From: UBA822 sp965249775
GTDB lineage: Bacteria > Gemmatimonadota > Gemmatimonadetes > Longimicrobiales > Gaopeijiaceae
DNA length: 64,000 nucleotides
Assembly: GCA_965249775.1 (NCBI GenBank)
Contig: OZ252253.1
Span: 3,472,001 to 3,536,000 of the forward strand
Direction of reading: 5' to 3'
Position 1 is the stretch's first letter, and the number at the start of each line of letters is the position of its first letter. A program made the position numbers and the translations under genes. The notes under the pieces were generated by a model that was not told the DNA's origin, did no database searches, and saw nothing but the letters and a program-made list of their open reading frames with translations. Positions 23,180 through 31,732 of this stretch are shown in pieces.

Positions 23180-25602
23180 TCCGCTCGCAGCGCCTCCACC
23201 GGATCGACCCGTAGCGCCTTCAGAGCCGGCAGAATCGCCGCTGCGGTGCACGTGAGCCCCAGGATCATGATGACCGTGGCAGAGACTACGACGTCCCATC
23301 TCTCGACCTCGATCACCGTGGCCGACATGGACACGCCCAACGCAAATCCGAGGGCGAGTCCAAGGGCTGATCCCAATCCGAGTTGCAGGTAAACACGCCC
23401 GAGGACGAGGCGTATGATGCTCCATCGGCTCGCCCCCATCGCAACCCGGACTCCCATCTCTCGGAGCCGAGTCGACACCGAGAAGTCCATCACTCCGTAC
23501 AGCCCCACCACGGCCAGGAAGAGCCCCACCACACTGACGACGGCAAAGAGCACGCCCATTACCCTGTTGGCGAAATGCGCCTCTTCGAGAGCGGCCTCCA
23601 TGGATTGAACCCAGTACAAAGGGAGGTTCGGGTCCACCCGTGCGACGGCCTCGCGGAGCTGTGGCGCGAAGTCCTGGGGCAGCCCGCGGGTCCGCGCTAC
23701 CACGCTCAAGAACCGCGCATCGGCGAGGCCAAGAGGCCGGTACATCGCCTCCGGCTGGCGCACTTGGCTACTGAAGAGCTCCATGCTCTGATAGGTATCG
23801 GAAACGACTCCCACGATGCGCATCCAGGGGACCGACGGGAGATCCCGCGGGCCCAACGCGATCCGCCGACCCAGCGGATCGCTCCCACCCAGGAACCGAT
23901 CCACGAAGGCGCGGTTTACGATCACCACGGGCTCACCGCCTCGTGCGGACTCCGAGGGCAAGAAGTCCCTGCCCTCCTCCACTTCGATCCCGAAGGTCTC
24001 GAAGTACCCCGGGCTGACGACCACGCCCCCTGCAGTCGGCACGTCGGCGGCCAGCGGATAGGATACTCCCTCCACTCGGAAGGTCGGGAGGGACTGGTCT
24101 ATCCCTGGGAGGATACTCGTGAGGGCCGCCGCCGCCGTGCCCGGGTCGGAACGAACCTCCTCGAGAAGCTGGTGGAAGAACTGGCTCCGGGCCAAGGGAT
24201 CCGGATAGTCCCGTTCGAAAAGTCCAACTCGGGCCGTCAGGACGGGGGCCGCGTCGAATCCGAGGTCGAGTCGGTCCGGGTCCGTCGCGGACTGCCGCGC
24301 GAGGCCGGCTCCGATCAGGAGGGCACAGGATATGGCCAGCTCGGCCACCACGAGGCCGCGGCTGAAGCGTCCCACGCGGAGGCTGGAGGAGCCGCGGCTC
24401 TCGTCCCTGAGCACGGTCGCGACAGCTGCACCCGAGGCCCGGATGGCGGGGACCGTCCCGGCCAGGAGGGCCGCCGCGATGGTAACGCCCATGGTGAACA
24501 CGAGGGCAGGTGTCTTGAGCGAGTAGATGAACCAGTACGGCCTTTGGATCCCTGCTACGACCCCTTCATACCAAGGAAATGAGAGTTGGACGAAGAGCAG
24601 TCCCAATAGTCCGCCCGCGACCGCAATGACGACGGCCTCCGCCAGCAGCTGACGTACGACATCACTCCGTTTGGCACCCATCGCGCTCCGGATCGCCACG
24701 TCCCTCTCTCGTACGGTGGCGCGGGCCAGGAGCAGGTTGGCCACGTTCGCGCAAGCCACGAGGAGGACGCCCAGGACCATGGCCATCAGGACCGCGGACA
24801 CTGCGTACAACTCGGTGACGGGCAAGAAGGCATCCACGAAGGGCGTCACCTGGGCCGTGACACCCTCGTTCTGCTCAGGGAATTCGACCTCGAGTTGACG
24901 GGCGATGATCTGGAGATCGGCCGTGGCGGCACCCGGCGTTATGCCCTCCCTCAGGTATCCCCACACGTTGAGCCAGACTCCCCCTCCCCGCGGGAGCGTC
25001 GTGGAATCGTAACGCAGAGGTGCCCAGGCCTCGGCGGCGACGGGGAAACCGAAGTCTTCCGGCATGACGCCGATGATGGTGGCCGGCTCGCCGTTGACCC
25101 GGACGCTCCGCCCGACCACATCAGCGTCGGCAGCGTAGTGGTTTTGCCAGGTCTCGAATCCCAAGAGCAGGAGCCCAGGGGCGCCTGGCGCGTCGTCCCC
25201 TTCCAGAAAACCGCGCCCGAGGATAGGTGAGATCCCCAGGCCCGCGAACGCGTTCGCCGTGACGTAGCGGCCTTGGACGCGCACGGGTGGACCGTCCTGT
25301 CCCGCCAGGTTCATTGTCCCATCGTAGCCGGCAGCGAGGTCCTGGAAGACAGTCTGCCGGTCCCGGAAGTCCCGATAGTCGTGAAAGGGAAGGGACCCCT
25401 GGCCGGTTGCCGTGGTCCGCTGGACGGCCATCAGTCGGTCGAAGTTGTCCACCGGCAGGACCATGAGCACGTAGCTGACGCTGTAGGCGAACGTCGTGAC
25501 GCCGACGCCCAGGCCAAGCGTGACAACGGCGGTGACGGAGAGAAGCGGTGTCCGGATCAGCATCCGGATCCCAAACCGTAGGTCGCTCAGGAGGCCTGAC
25601 AT
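23176..25602 (-). CDS. ADOP-type ABC permease (MacB/FtsX-like)
   Basis: An 808-residue membrane protein of the acidobacterial duplicated orphan permease type. The N-terminal mark is LRFGIRMLIRTPLLSVTAVV, then a MacB-like periplasmic core, a first FtsX domain (ANVANLLLARATVRERDVAI near residue 290), a second core and a second FtsX domain (VGLYGVMDFSVSTRLREMGV near 705; ending ILPALKALRVDPVEALRAE). No ATPase gene is nearby, which is usual for this class. Such proteins are thought to take part in export or envelope transport; the cargo is unknown. Confidence 0.85.
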   Translation of the reverse strand: MSGLLSDLRFGIRMLIRTPLLSVTAVVTLGLGVGVTTFAYSVSYVLMVLPVDNFDRLMAVQRTTATGQGSLPFHDYRDFRDRQTVFQDLAAGYDGTMNLAGQDGPPVRVQGRYVTANAFAGLGISPILGRGFLEGDDAPGAPGLLLLGFETWQNHYAADADVVGRSVRVNGEPATIIGVMPEDFGFPVAAEAWAPLRYDSTTLPRGGGVWLNVWGYLREGITPGAATADLQIIARQLEVEFPEQNEGVTAQVTPFVDAFLPVTELYAVSAVLMAMVLGVLLVACANVANLLLARATVRERDVAIRSAMGAKRSDVVRQLLAEAVVIAVAGGLLGLLFVQLSFPWYEGVVAGIQRPYWFIYSLKTPALVFTMGVTIAAALLAGTVPAIRASGAAVATVLRDESRGSSSLRVGRFSRGLVVAELAISCALLIGAGLARQSATDPDRLDLGFDAAPVLTARVGLFERDYPDPLARSQFFHQLLEEVRSDPGTAAAALTSILPGIDQSLPTFRVEGVSYPLAADVPTAGGVVVSPGYFETFGIEVEEGRDFLPSESARGGEPVVIVNRAFVDRFLGGSDPLGRRIALGPRDLPSVPWMRIVGVVSDTYQSMELFSSQVRQPEAMYRPLGLADARFLSVVARTRGLPQDFAPQLREAVARVDPNLPLYWVQSMEAALEEAHFANRVMGVLFAVVSVVGLFLAVVGLYGVMDFSVSTRLREMGVRVAMGASRWSIIRLVLGRVYLQLGLGSALGLALGFALGVSMSATVIEVERWDVVVSATVIMILGLTCTAAAILPALKALRVDPVEALRAE

Positions 25603-25837
25603 CGGTTACCCGGGTCGTCTCGTCTGGAGCATATCATCCCGCCTGCAGAAGGTGGCCAGCCTCTACTTTCACGCAACACCGATTCAGGGCTTGCTGCAAT
25701 GGTCTTGGACCCCGAGATGGTCGGAGGCTACTCCACCATCATCTGAACTGCGTGCGCCTAGCCCCTAGCCCCCGTATCATGGCAAGGCACGAGAGCGCGT
25801 CTGATCTTCGAAGAGGAGTAGAGCACTGGACCCGTCC

Positions 25838-26125
25838 GTGATCGTCTTCGTCATCGCGTTGGTCGCCTTCGTTTTCGTCGTCATAACCGTGCGCGTGGTG
25901 TTTGTCGAATCGATCCGTCGTCGCGCGAGGCCAGAGGGAGATTTGCCGCCCGGAGGCGAGGAGCTCGATGGCCTTCGCGACGCAATTGAGGGCGCGATCG
26001 TCCGCCTCGACCGCTTGGAGGAGGAGCGAGACTTCTACAAGGACCTCCTGGACCTACGCGAGACGCGTCGCTCGACCCCCCCGTCTGCCGTAGAACAAGA
26101 TGTCGCCGACAACGAGCCTGGCTGA
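25838..26125 (+). CDS. Small membrane protein with coiled-coil tail
   Basis: About 95 residues: one transmembrane helix (MIVFVIALVAFVFVVITVRV), a basic stop-transfer (ESIRRRARPEG) and a charged helix (LDGLRDAIEGAIVRLDRLEEERDFYKDLL) likely to form a coiled coil, reminiscent of PspB-like proteins but not assigned. The first conventional start is GTG 25838, but a CTG at 25826 has GAGGAG seven bases upstream and would add MDPS; the GTG itself has no well-spaced ribosome site. It lies 15 bp before the kinase gene and is probably co-transcribed with it. Confidence 0.6.
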   Translation: MIVFVIALVAFVFVVITVRVVFVESIRRRARPEGDLPPGGEELDGLRDAIEGAIVRLDRLEEERDFYKDLLDLRETRRSTPPSAVEQDVADNEPG

Positions 26126-26140
26126 GCCGAGCACTTACCC

Positions 26141-28843
26141 ATGCCCGATGCCACCTCTCGCCTGAACACCGTCCTCGAAGGCTGCTACGCCATCGAGCGT
26201 GAGTTGGGTGAGGGCGGCATGGCGACGGTCTACCTGGCCAACGACCTCAAGCACCAGCGTAAGGTCGCGCTCAAGGTGTTGAAGCCCGAACTCGCAGCGG
26301 CAGTGGGAGCCGAACGGTTCCTGGCAGAGATCACGACCACCGCGAACCTGACTCACCCGCACATCCTGCCGCTCCACGATTCTGGTGAAGTTGACGGCTT
26401 CCTCTTCTACGTGATGCCCCACATCGAAGGGGAATCACTCAGGGAGCGCATCGACCGCGAAAAGCAGCTTCCCGTGGACGAGGCGGTGCGGATCGCCACG
26501 AACGTCGCAGAGGCGCTCGACTATGCCCATCGGAAGGGAGTCATTCACAGGGACATCAAGCCCGCAAACATTTTGCTTCAGGATGGCGAGCCCGTGGTGG
26601 CGGACTTCGGGATCGGACTTGCTCTCGGAGTGGCCGGAAGCCACCGACTCACGGCGACCGGCCTCAGCGTGGGCACACCGCAGTACATGAGCCCGGAGCA
26701 GGCTGCCGGGGATCGTGAGGTGGGTCCGCCCAGTGACGTCTACGCGCTCGGCTGCGTCCTTTACGAGATGCTGGTCGGTGAGCCTCCTTATACGGGTACG
26801 ACCGCGCAGGCGATTCTCGCAAAGATCCTCGTAGGTGCTGCCAAGTCCGTGATGGTGCATCGCCCTTCCGTGCCGCCGAACGTGGACGCCGCGATCGCCA
26901 GGGCGCTGGAGATAATCCCAGCTGATCGCTTCACGGGCGCTCAGGATTTCGCAGAGGCGCTTGCAGATTCTCGGTTCCGACACGTGGATGAGGTCGCTGT
27001 CGAGGCTCGCGTGGCCGCCTCGGGTCCGTGGAATCGGGTGACTGGAGGTCTTGCGGTGCTCGCCGCGGTGTCGGTTCTTGTGGCCGCCTGGGGCTGGCTA
27101 CGCCCCGCGCCAACCGAACCCCCCACATCAGTCATCCGCTACAGCGAACGCTTGCCGTGGCAAGAGCGGAGCCAGTTCTTTTCAAGCCTCGCTCTCTCCC
27201 CGGACGGGGAACGCTTCGTGTATCAGCACCAAGGGCAGTTGTGGCTACGCTCCCGTGACGAGTTGCCTGCGGCTGCGACGCCGGTGCCGGGAACCGAGGG
27301 GGGTCGAAATCCTTTCTTCTCTCCAGACGGGGCGCAAGTCGGTTTCCTGCATTCGAGTACTTCGTCTCTCAGGGTAATCCGGCTGGATGGAGGACCCCCG
27401 ACAACGGTGGCGGAGGGTGTGGGTCGGTTCGGCGCCTCATGGGGACCGGATGGCCGCATCTATGTGAGCATGTCGGGATCTGTCGGCCTCGCCCGAGTCT
27501 CGGCCAGTGGAGGTGAGCTAGAACCCGTCACGACGCTAGACACCGCACGGGGGGAGGTAGGTCACTTGTGGCCCGTGGTGCTGCCCAACGGGAGAGGCGT
27601 GCTGTTCACGGTAGAGGACGGAGGGGGCTTCCAGTCAGCGAATATTGCTGTACTGGACGTGGCATCGGGCGCGGCTCGCATGCTGGTGCGTGGTGTGGGC
27701 GCCAAGTACTCGGCGTCGAAGCACCTCGTGTACGTGACCGCCGACGGCAGGCTGATGGCGGTGCCGTTCGATCAAGATGTGTTGGAGCTTTCGGGCGAGG
27801 CCACCCCGCTCGCTGAGGGAGTGATCGTGCAGATCCGTGCGTTGGATCTGGTCTTGTCACCAACTGGCACACTCATGTACACAGCTTTGAGTGCCGGGCA
27901 GGTGGCATCGGATGAACTCGTATGGGTCAGGCGGGACGGCACGGCGGAGCCAATCGACCCCGGTTGGACAGGAGATTTTCAAGCACCGGCACTTTCACCC
28001 GATGGGAGACGGTTGGCCGTTGGCATAGTTGAGGATGGTGCGCCGCATATCTGGGTCAAACAGTTGGACCGGGGGCCACGATTGCAGATCTCGGACCCGG
28101 CCACGGGGGGCTACCGGCCAGCATGGACGTCGGACGGACTCGAAGTGGCGTTTGGTTCAGATCGTGGGGGCTTTCGTAGCTACTACAAAGGACGCGCCGA
28201 CGGGAGGGCACCGGTAGAGTTGTTGGTGCAGGGGGAGCCAGCCATCAACGAAGTGCACTTTTCGCCCGATGGCCGGTGGCTCGTGTACCGAACTGGTTCG
28301 GGGAGCACGGGACAGGGGCGGGATCTATACGCGGTGCGTTTGGGAGTTGACAGTGCTGGAGTGGACAGCGCCGGAGTCTCCGGTGCTCCAATACCGCTAG
28401 TGGTCACCGAGTTTGAGGAAACATCACCAGCGGTGTCCCCGAACGGACGGTGGCTGGCGTACGTCTCGAATCGGTCGGGGCAGTATGAAGTGTATGTACG
28501 CCCTTTCCCGAACCCCGGTAACATGCGGTGGCCGGTGTCAGTCGATGGTGGCGTAGAGCCAGTATGGGCGCACAGTGGACGGGAGTTGTTTTACAAGAGC
28601 GGGGGGAATCTCATGTCGGCGAGTGTGGTGCCGGACACCACGTTCGTGATTGGGGAGCGTCGGGTGCTGTTTTCCATCCAGGGGTATGGTGCCCCATACC
28701 GCCAACATCAGCTCTACGCCGTGGCGCCAGATGATCAGCGGTTCGTGATGTACCGGGAAGGGGGCGGGGAAGGCGAAGACGACACCTATTTGATCGTGGT
28801 CGAGAACTTCTTCGAGGAGCTTCGCCAGCGGGTGCCCAATTGA
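26141..28843 (+). CDS. Ser/Thr protein kinase with transmembrane segment and PD40 propeller
   Basis: A 900-residue receptor-like kinase. Cytosolic kinase domain, residues about 10-275: glycine loop LGEGGMATVYLANDLK, Lys in VALKVLKPE, catalytic loop VIHRDIKPANILL near 134, DFG in VVADFGIGLAL near 155, and GTPQYMSPEQAAGD. A transmembrane helix follows (GLAVLAAVSVLVAAWGWL near 298), then a WD40/TolB-like propeller with repeated SPDGRRLAVGI, SPDGRWLVYRTG and SPNGRWLAYVSNRSGQYEVY motifs. Known relatives are abundant in Acidobacteriota and Gemmatimonadota; the extracytoplasmic propeller is presumed to sense a ligand. The ribosome site is weak. Confidence 0.92.
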   Translation: MPDATSRLNTVLEGCYAIERELGEGGMATVYLANDLKHQRKVALKVLKPELAAAVGAERFLAEITTTANLTHPHILPLHDSGEVDGFLFYVMPHIEGESLRERIDREKQLPVDEAVRIATNVAEALDYAHRKGVIHRDIKPANILLQDGEPVVADFGIGLALGVAGSHRLTATGLSVGTPQYMSPEQAAGDREVGPPSDVYALGCVLYEMLVGEPPYTGTTAQAILAKILVGAAKSVMVHRPSVPPNVDAAIARALEIIPADRFTGAQDFAEALADSRFRHVDEVAVEARVAASGPWNRVTGGLAVLAAVSVLVAAWGWLRPAPTEPPTSVIRYSERLPWQERSQFFSSLALSPDGERFVYQHQGQLWLRSRDELPAAATPVPGTEGGRNPFFSPDGAQVGFLHSSTSSLRVIRLDGGPPTTVAEGVGRFGASWGPDGRIYVSMSGSVGLARVSASGGELEPVTTLDTARGEVGHLWPVVLPNGRGVLFTVEDGGGFQSANIAVLDVASGAARMLVRGVGAKYSASKHLVYVTADGRLMAVPFDQDVLELSGEATPLAEGVIVQIRALDLVLSPTGTLMYTALSAGQVASDELVWVRRDGTAEPIDPGWTGDFQAPALSPDGRRLAVGIVEDGAPHIWVKQLDRGPRLQISDPATGGYRPAWTSDGLEVAFGSDRGGFRSYYKGRADGRAPVELLVQGEPAINEVHFSPDGRWLVYRTGSGSTGQGRDLYAVRLGVDSAGVDSAGVSGAPIPLVVTEFEETSPAVSPNGRWLAYVSNRSGQYEVYVRPFPNPGNMRWPVSVDGGVEPVWAHSGRELFYKSGGNLMSASVVPDTTFVIGERRVLFSIQGYGAPYRQHQLYAVAPDDQRFVMYREGGGEGEDDTYLIVVENFFEELRQRVPN

Positions 28844-29214
28844 CCCGTCAGGGCTGGCTTCGCGTCTTCGTGCAAGGCGTGGTGATCGTCCGCAAACCGG
28901 AGAACTAGCGAGAGCCGGTTCGCGCGCCTCCCTCAGCAGTGCGCGCAGTCGTCCTTGAAGTCCGACCCCATGGACCGAAGAAGCGCCGCCGCCTCGTAAG
29001 TGTCTCTTCCATAGGTCAGTCGTGCGGCCCAGAGGGGCCAGATTGGTCCTCAACGTCCGCCCCCATCCGGGGCCTTTCGCTCGCAAGAGCATGATTCGCA
29101 AGGACTTAAGAACATGGCATGGTCCATGCGAATTAGGACGTACGACGCCCAAGGATAGGGCGCCGGGGGAAAGGCCCGATTTGGGCCCTCCCGAGCTCAA
29201 CGCCTGGAGGACGT
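28844..29214. other. Gene-poor gap with ankyrin-gene fragment and inverted repeat
   Basis: No convincing gene is visible in these 371 bp. They hold a 64-bp copy of the ankyrin gene 3' end (28932-28995), an inverted repeat at 29094-29133 (ATTCGCA pairing with TGCGAAT, and inside it CATGG with CCATG) and, at the end, the GGAGG ribosome site of the 29215 gene. The inverted repeat could be an operator or cruciform for that gene. Confidence 0.5.
28932..28995 (-). pseudogene. Detached copy of the ankyrin gene 3' end
   Basis: All 64 bp are identical to 29697-29760, which encode the last residues and stop of the ankyrin protein (RSMGSDFKDDCAHC). The copy is in the same orientation and lies on the other side of the 29215 gene, so that gene is bracketed by a 64-bp direct repeat. 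The perfect match shows that the event is recent. Confidence 0.8.
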
Positions 29215-29634
29215 ATGAATACCATTGGAAAAGTGATGAGCACCGCGATCCTGGCGGGTGCTCTGACTGTGATGAGCCCTGGGCCTCTCTGGGCCCAGGC
29301 GACGGATAATGCCGCTGCCGAGGACTTGGTCGCCGAGCGAGAGCCTCATGCGGAGCTGGCTGTGCTGAACGAAAACTGGTCGGATGCGCACCTATACCTG
29401 ATGCGGGGCAATTCGAGGACTTCATTGGGCCTCCTGACTTCACTCTCGACGAGAGAGTTCGAGCTTCCGTCGTGGGCCACCCAACCCGGCAGGGACATCC
29501 GGATCCTGATCCGCCTGATCGGCGGAGGGTCCTATCTTGCACCGGTGTTCTACGTGGACCCTGGGGACGTGGTCGAGTTGGTGGTCCGGAACAACCTTGC
29601 CCTGAGTAGAGCGGTGGTCTTCCGCGCTGGCTGA
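29215..29634 (+). CDS. Small secreted protein of unknown function
   Basis: A 139-residue protein with a clear signal peptide (STAILAGALTVMSPGPLWAQA) and a compact beta-rich mature part (AELAVLNENWSDAHLYLMRG, FELPSWATQPGRDIRILIRL, YVDPGDVVELVVRNNLALS). The pattern resembles small secreted proteins that are common in Gemmatimonadota, but I cannot name a family. GGAGG precedes the ATG with good spacing. It is bracketed by 64-bp direct repeats of the ankyrin gene end and may have been inserted there. Confidence 0.65.
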   Translation: MNTIGKVMSTAILAGALTVMSPGPLWAQATDNAAAEDLVAEREPHAELAVLNENWSDAHLYLMRGNSRTSLGLLTSLSTREFELPSWATQPGRDIRILIRLIGGGSYLAPVFYVDPGDVVELVVRNNLALSRAVVFRAG

Positions 29635-29663
29635 CGGTTGATCGGAGGGAAGAACCTGACCGC

Positions 29664-29698
29664 AGACGGCCACCGCCATCGTTCGGAGGCGGCCGTCT
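29664..29698. terminator. Strong hairpin between convergent genes
   Basis: AGACGGCC (29664-29671) pairs perfectly with GGCCGTCT (29691-29698), with a partly paired inner stem and the loop ATCGTTC. It separates the secreted protein (ends 29634) from the convergent ankyrin gene, and its last base is part of that gene's stop codon. There is no T-run. The loop core is shared with the hairpin at 22672-22694. Confidence 0.5.
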
Positions 29699-31722
29699 CA
29701 GCAGTGCGCGCAGTCGTCCTTGAAGTCCGACCCCATGGACCGAAGAAGCGCCGCCGCCTCCGGATAGGGGGGAATCCCCCGCACGCGGCTGTTGGCGTAG
29801 TCCGCGGTCGAGTCACCGTTGCGGGCCTGCAAGGTCGGATCAGCCCCGTGCTCCTCGACCAGATACCGGATCATCTCGAGGTCTCCCCGCCCGGCGGCTC
29901 CGTGGAGGGGGGTGAGCCCGTCGTGATCACGGGCATTCACATCTAGTCCGATCTCTTCGACCAGGTAACGCACCGCCCGCATCCGCGCCTCATCGCCTGG
30001 TGCGTGGCGATGGGTGGCGCCGTGGCCGATGCGGTCCCCTTGGCCGGCACCTGCCGCCACGTGCAGGGGCGTGAGTGAAGGCCCCCCGACCGGGACCGGC
30101 GGCATGCCGGAATCGTCGGTGACGTCGTCACTTTCGCTGGGCCGAGCCGCATTGGCGCCCCTGGGGCCGCGCGGCCTCACACTGGGGGTCGTGGGATCCG
30201 CTCCGTGCTCGACCAGGAAGCGCATGGCGTCGACATCGAGCGCGTATGCTGCCCGCCAGAAGGGCGAGGCGCCGGAAGGATCAAGCAACCGCATCTCCAT
30301 ATACTCTTCGTGCCACAGTCGCATCGTGATGCGGGCGTTCGGATCGGCGCCGGCTTCGAGCAGCGCCCCCATGTAGTCCAGGTAATCGACCTGCTGGCTC
30401 CAATGACTGATGGGTTGCGGGTACTGGGTCTTCGCGACCCATCGGAGGTTGATCGTGGCGAAGAGAGGCGCGAGACCCGAGTGAGCGGCCAAGTTCGGAT
30501 CGGCCCCGTGACTCAGCAGAAGCAGCCCCAGGTCCCAGTGGCCGTTGATCGTGGCAATCAGTAGCGGGCTTGTGCCGTCGGCGCTCTGCTGATTCACGTC
30601 TGCGCCCCTTTCCAGAAGCGCCTCGACGACCTCCGTGTGACCCTGCCGGGCGGCGTGGAGAAGCGCGGTCATTGCGCCCTTCATGCTGACCATCGTGGAG
30701 AAGTTGTAGGGTCCCTGATCCGCCGCCCCAGCTTCCTCTTCGGCAGCGTCGTCGTCCGCTGCGTCCTCTTCAGCGGGCTCCTCTTCAGCAGCGTTGTCTT
30801 CAGCAGCCTCCTCTTCAGCGGCTTCCTCTTCGGCCGCGTCCTCTTCGGCGGCGTCCTCTTCAGCAGCGTCGTCTTCGGCGGCCTGGTCTTCGGTGGCCTC
30901 TTCTTCGGCGGCCTCCTCTTCCGCAGCGTCCTCTTCGGCCGCCTCCTCTTCAGCGGCCTCCTGCGTCTCCTCCCGGTCCGGGGGGGATTCTAGCTCGCGA
31001 AGCAGGCGCATCCGCCGGTTTCGTTGCCGCCGCTCCCTCGCATCGTCTCGGGCCCGGGCGGCGATATCCACGACCGTCGTGGTGGCGTTCGGATCGGCGT
31101 CCCAGTCGAGGAGGATCCTCACAGAGGCCAAATAGTTGCTCGACGCGGCGTAGATCAGCGGCGTTTGTTCAGCGGCGTATTCGCGGGCATCGACCTCCGC
31201 TCCTCGATCGAGGAGCATTTCCGTGGCCGACGGCACACCCGAAACCGCGGCGAAGTGGAGAGGAGTGGAGCCGTTCGTCGTTCTAACGGCGGGATCGGCA
31301 CCGGCGCCCAGAAGGGTCTCGATCACGCGAGTGTGTCCTCCCTGGCTCGCGACATGAAGCGGAGTGTACGCGCCGTTCCGGGTCCTTGCCGTGAGATTTG
31401 CTCCCGCGTAGACGAGGATTTCCGCGATCTCGGCCTCTCCGTTCATCGCCGCAAAGTGGAGCGGAGTGAGACCGTCACCTTGAGCGGCGTTGACGTCGGA
31501 CCCCTGGCGAATGAGGGATTGGACGGCTGTTACATCCCCCCGCCGCACGGCGTCGATGAGCTCGGGGTCGAGCGTGGTGGACGTGGCCGGCGTCGCCGAA
31601 GTCGCCGCGGCGAGGACCATCGCCGCGCACAGCCCAAGCGACTTGGCTTGGTAGCGTAGACGAGACACGGGCGCGTGCCTCGACATAGGCGCGTGGCTCA
31701 CCCTGGGCGCGCGGCTCGACAC
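29698..31722 (-). CDS. Secreted ankyrin-repeat protein with long acidic AAEE repeat
   Basis: A 674-residue protein starting at GTG 31722 with AGGAG seven bases upstream. It has a signal-like segment (GLCAAMVLAAATSATPATS) and two ankyrin blocks of several repeats each (DGLTPLHFAAMNGEAEIAEI, GAYTPLHVASQGGHTRVIET; later DGTSPLLIATINGHWDLGLL and DGLTPLHGAAGRGDLEMIRY). Residues about 249-331 are an almost uninterrupted AAEE/EDAAEE acidic run encoded by 15-bp-type repeats. The C-terminus is Cys-bearing (DDCAHC). It starts 10 bp after the DUF1552 gene and belongs to that operon. Presumably a protein-binding partner of the DUF1552/DUF1592 pair. Confidence 0.85.
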   Translation of the reverse strand: MSSRAPRVSHAPMSRHAPVSRLRYQAKSLGLCAAMVLAAATSATPATSTTLDPELIDAVRRGDVTAVQSLIRQGSDVNAAQGDGLTPLHFAAMNGEAEIAEILVYAGANLTARTRNGAYTPLHVASQGGHTRVIETLLGAGADPAVRTTNGSTPLHFAAVSGVPSATEMLLDRGAEVDAREYAAEQTPLIYAASSNYLASVRILLDWDADPNATTTVVDIAARARDDARERRQRNRRMRLLRELESPPDREETQEAAEEEAAEEDAAEEEAAEEEATEDQAAEDDAAEEDAAEEDAAEEEAAEEEAAEDNAAEEEPAEEDAADDDAAEEEAGAADQGPYNFSTMVSMKGAMTALLHAARQGHTEVVEALLERGADVNQQSADGTSPLLIATINGHWDLGLLLLSHGADPNLAAHSGLAPLFATINLRWVAKTQYPQPISHWSQQVDYLDYMGALLEAGADPNARITMRLWHEEYMEMRLLDPSGASPFWRAAYALDVDAMRFLVEHGADPTTPSVRPRGPRGANAARPSESDDVTDDSGMPPVPVGGPSLTPLHVAAGAGQGDRIGHGATHRHAPGDEARMRAVRYLVEEIGLDVNARDHDGLTPLHGAAGRGDLEMIRYLVEEHGADPTLQARNGDSTADYANSRVRGIPPYPEAAALLRSMGSDFKDDCAHC
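30728..30977. repeat. Coding microsatellite-like array (acidic AAEE repeat)
   Basis: About 250 bp are built from variants of GCGGCCTCCTCTTCA and GCGTCCTCTTCGGCG (15-bp units) inside the ankyrin gene. Units differ mainly at one or two positions and keep the frame, so copy-number changes would lengthen or shorten the acidic linker without frameshift. Confidence 0.8.
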
Positions 31723-31732
31723 GGGCGTGCTC

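Noticed and set aside
29094..29133. Inverted repeat as an IS end or attachment site.
   Set aside because: It has no partner copy elsewhere in the window and no integrase or transposase nearby; it is noted only as a possible operator.
30728..30977. Regular repeats that could suggest a CRISPR or satellite array.
   Set aside because: The units are contiguous, in-frame and part of a secreted ankyrin protein; there are no spacers.
30637..31135. Hydrophobic or Ser/Ala-rich plus-strand frames over the ankyrin gene.
   Set aside because: They are reverse readings of the acidic AAEE repeat, which yields long open but meaningless frames.
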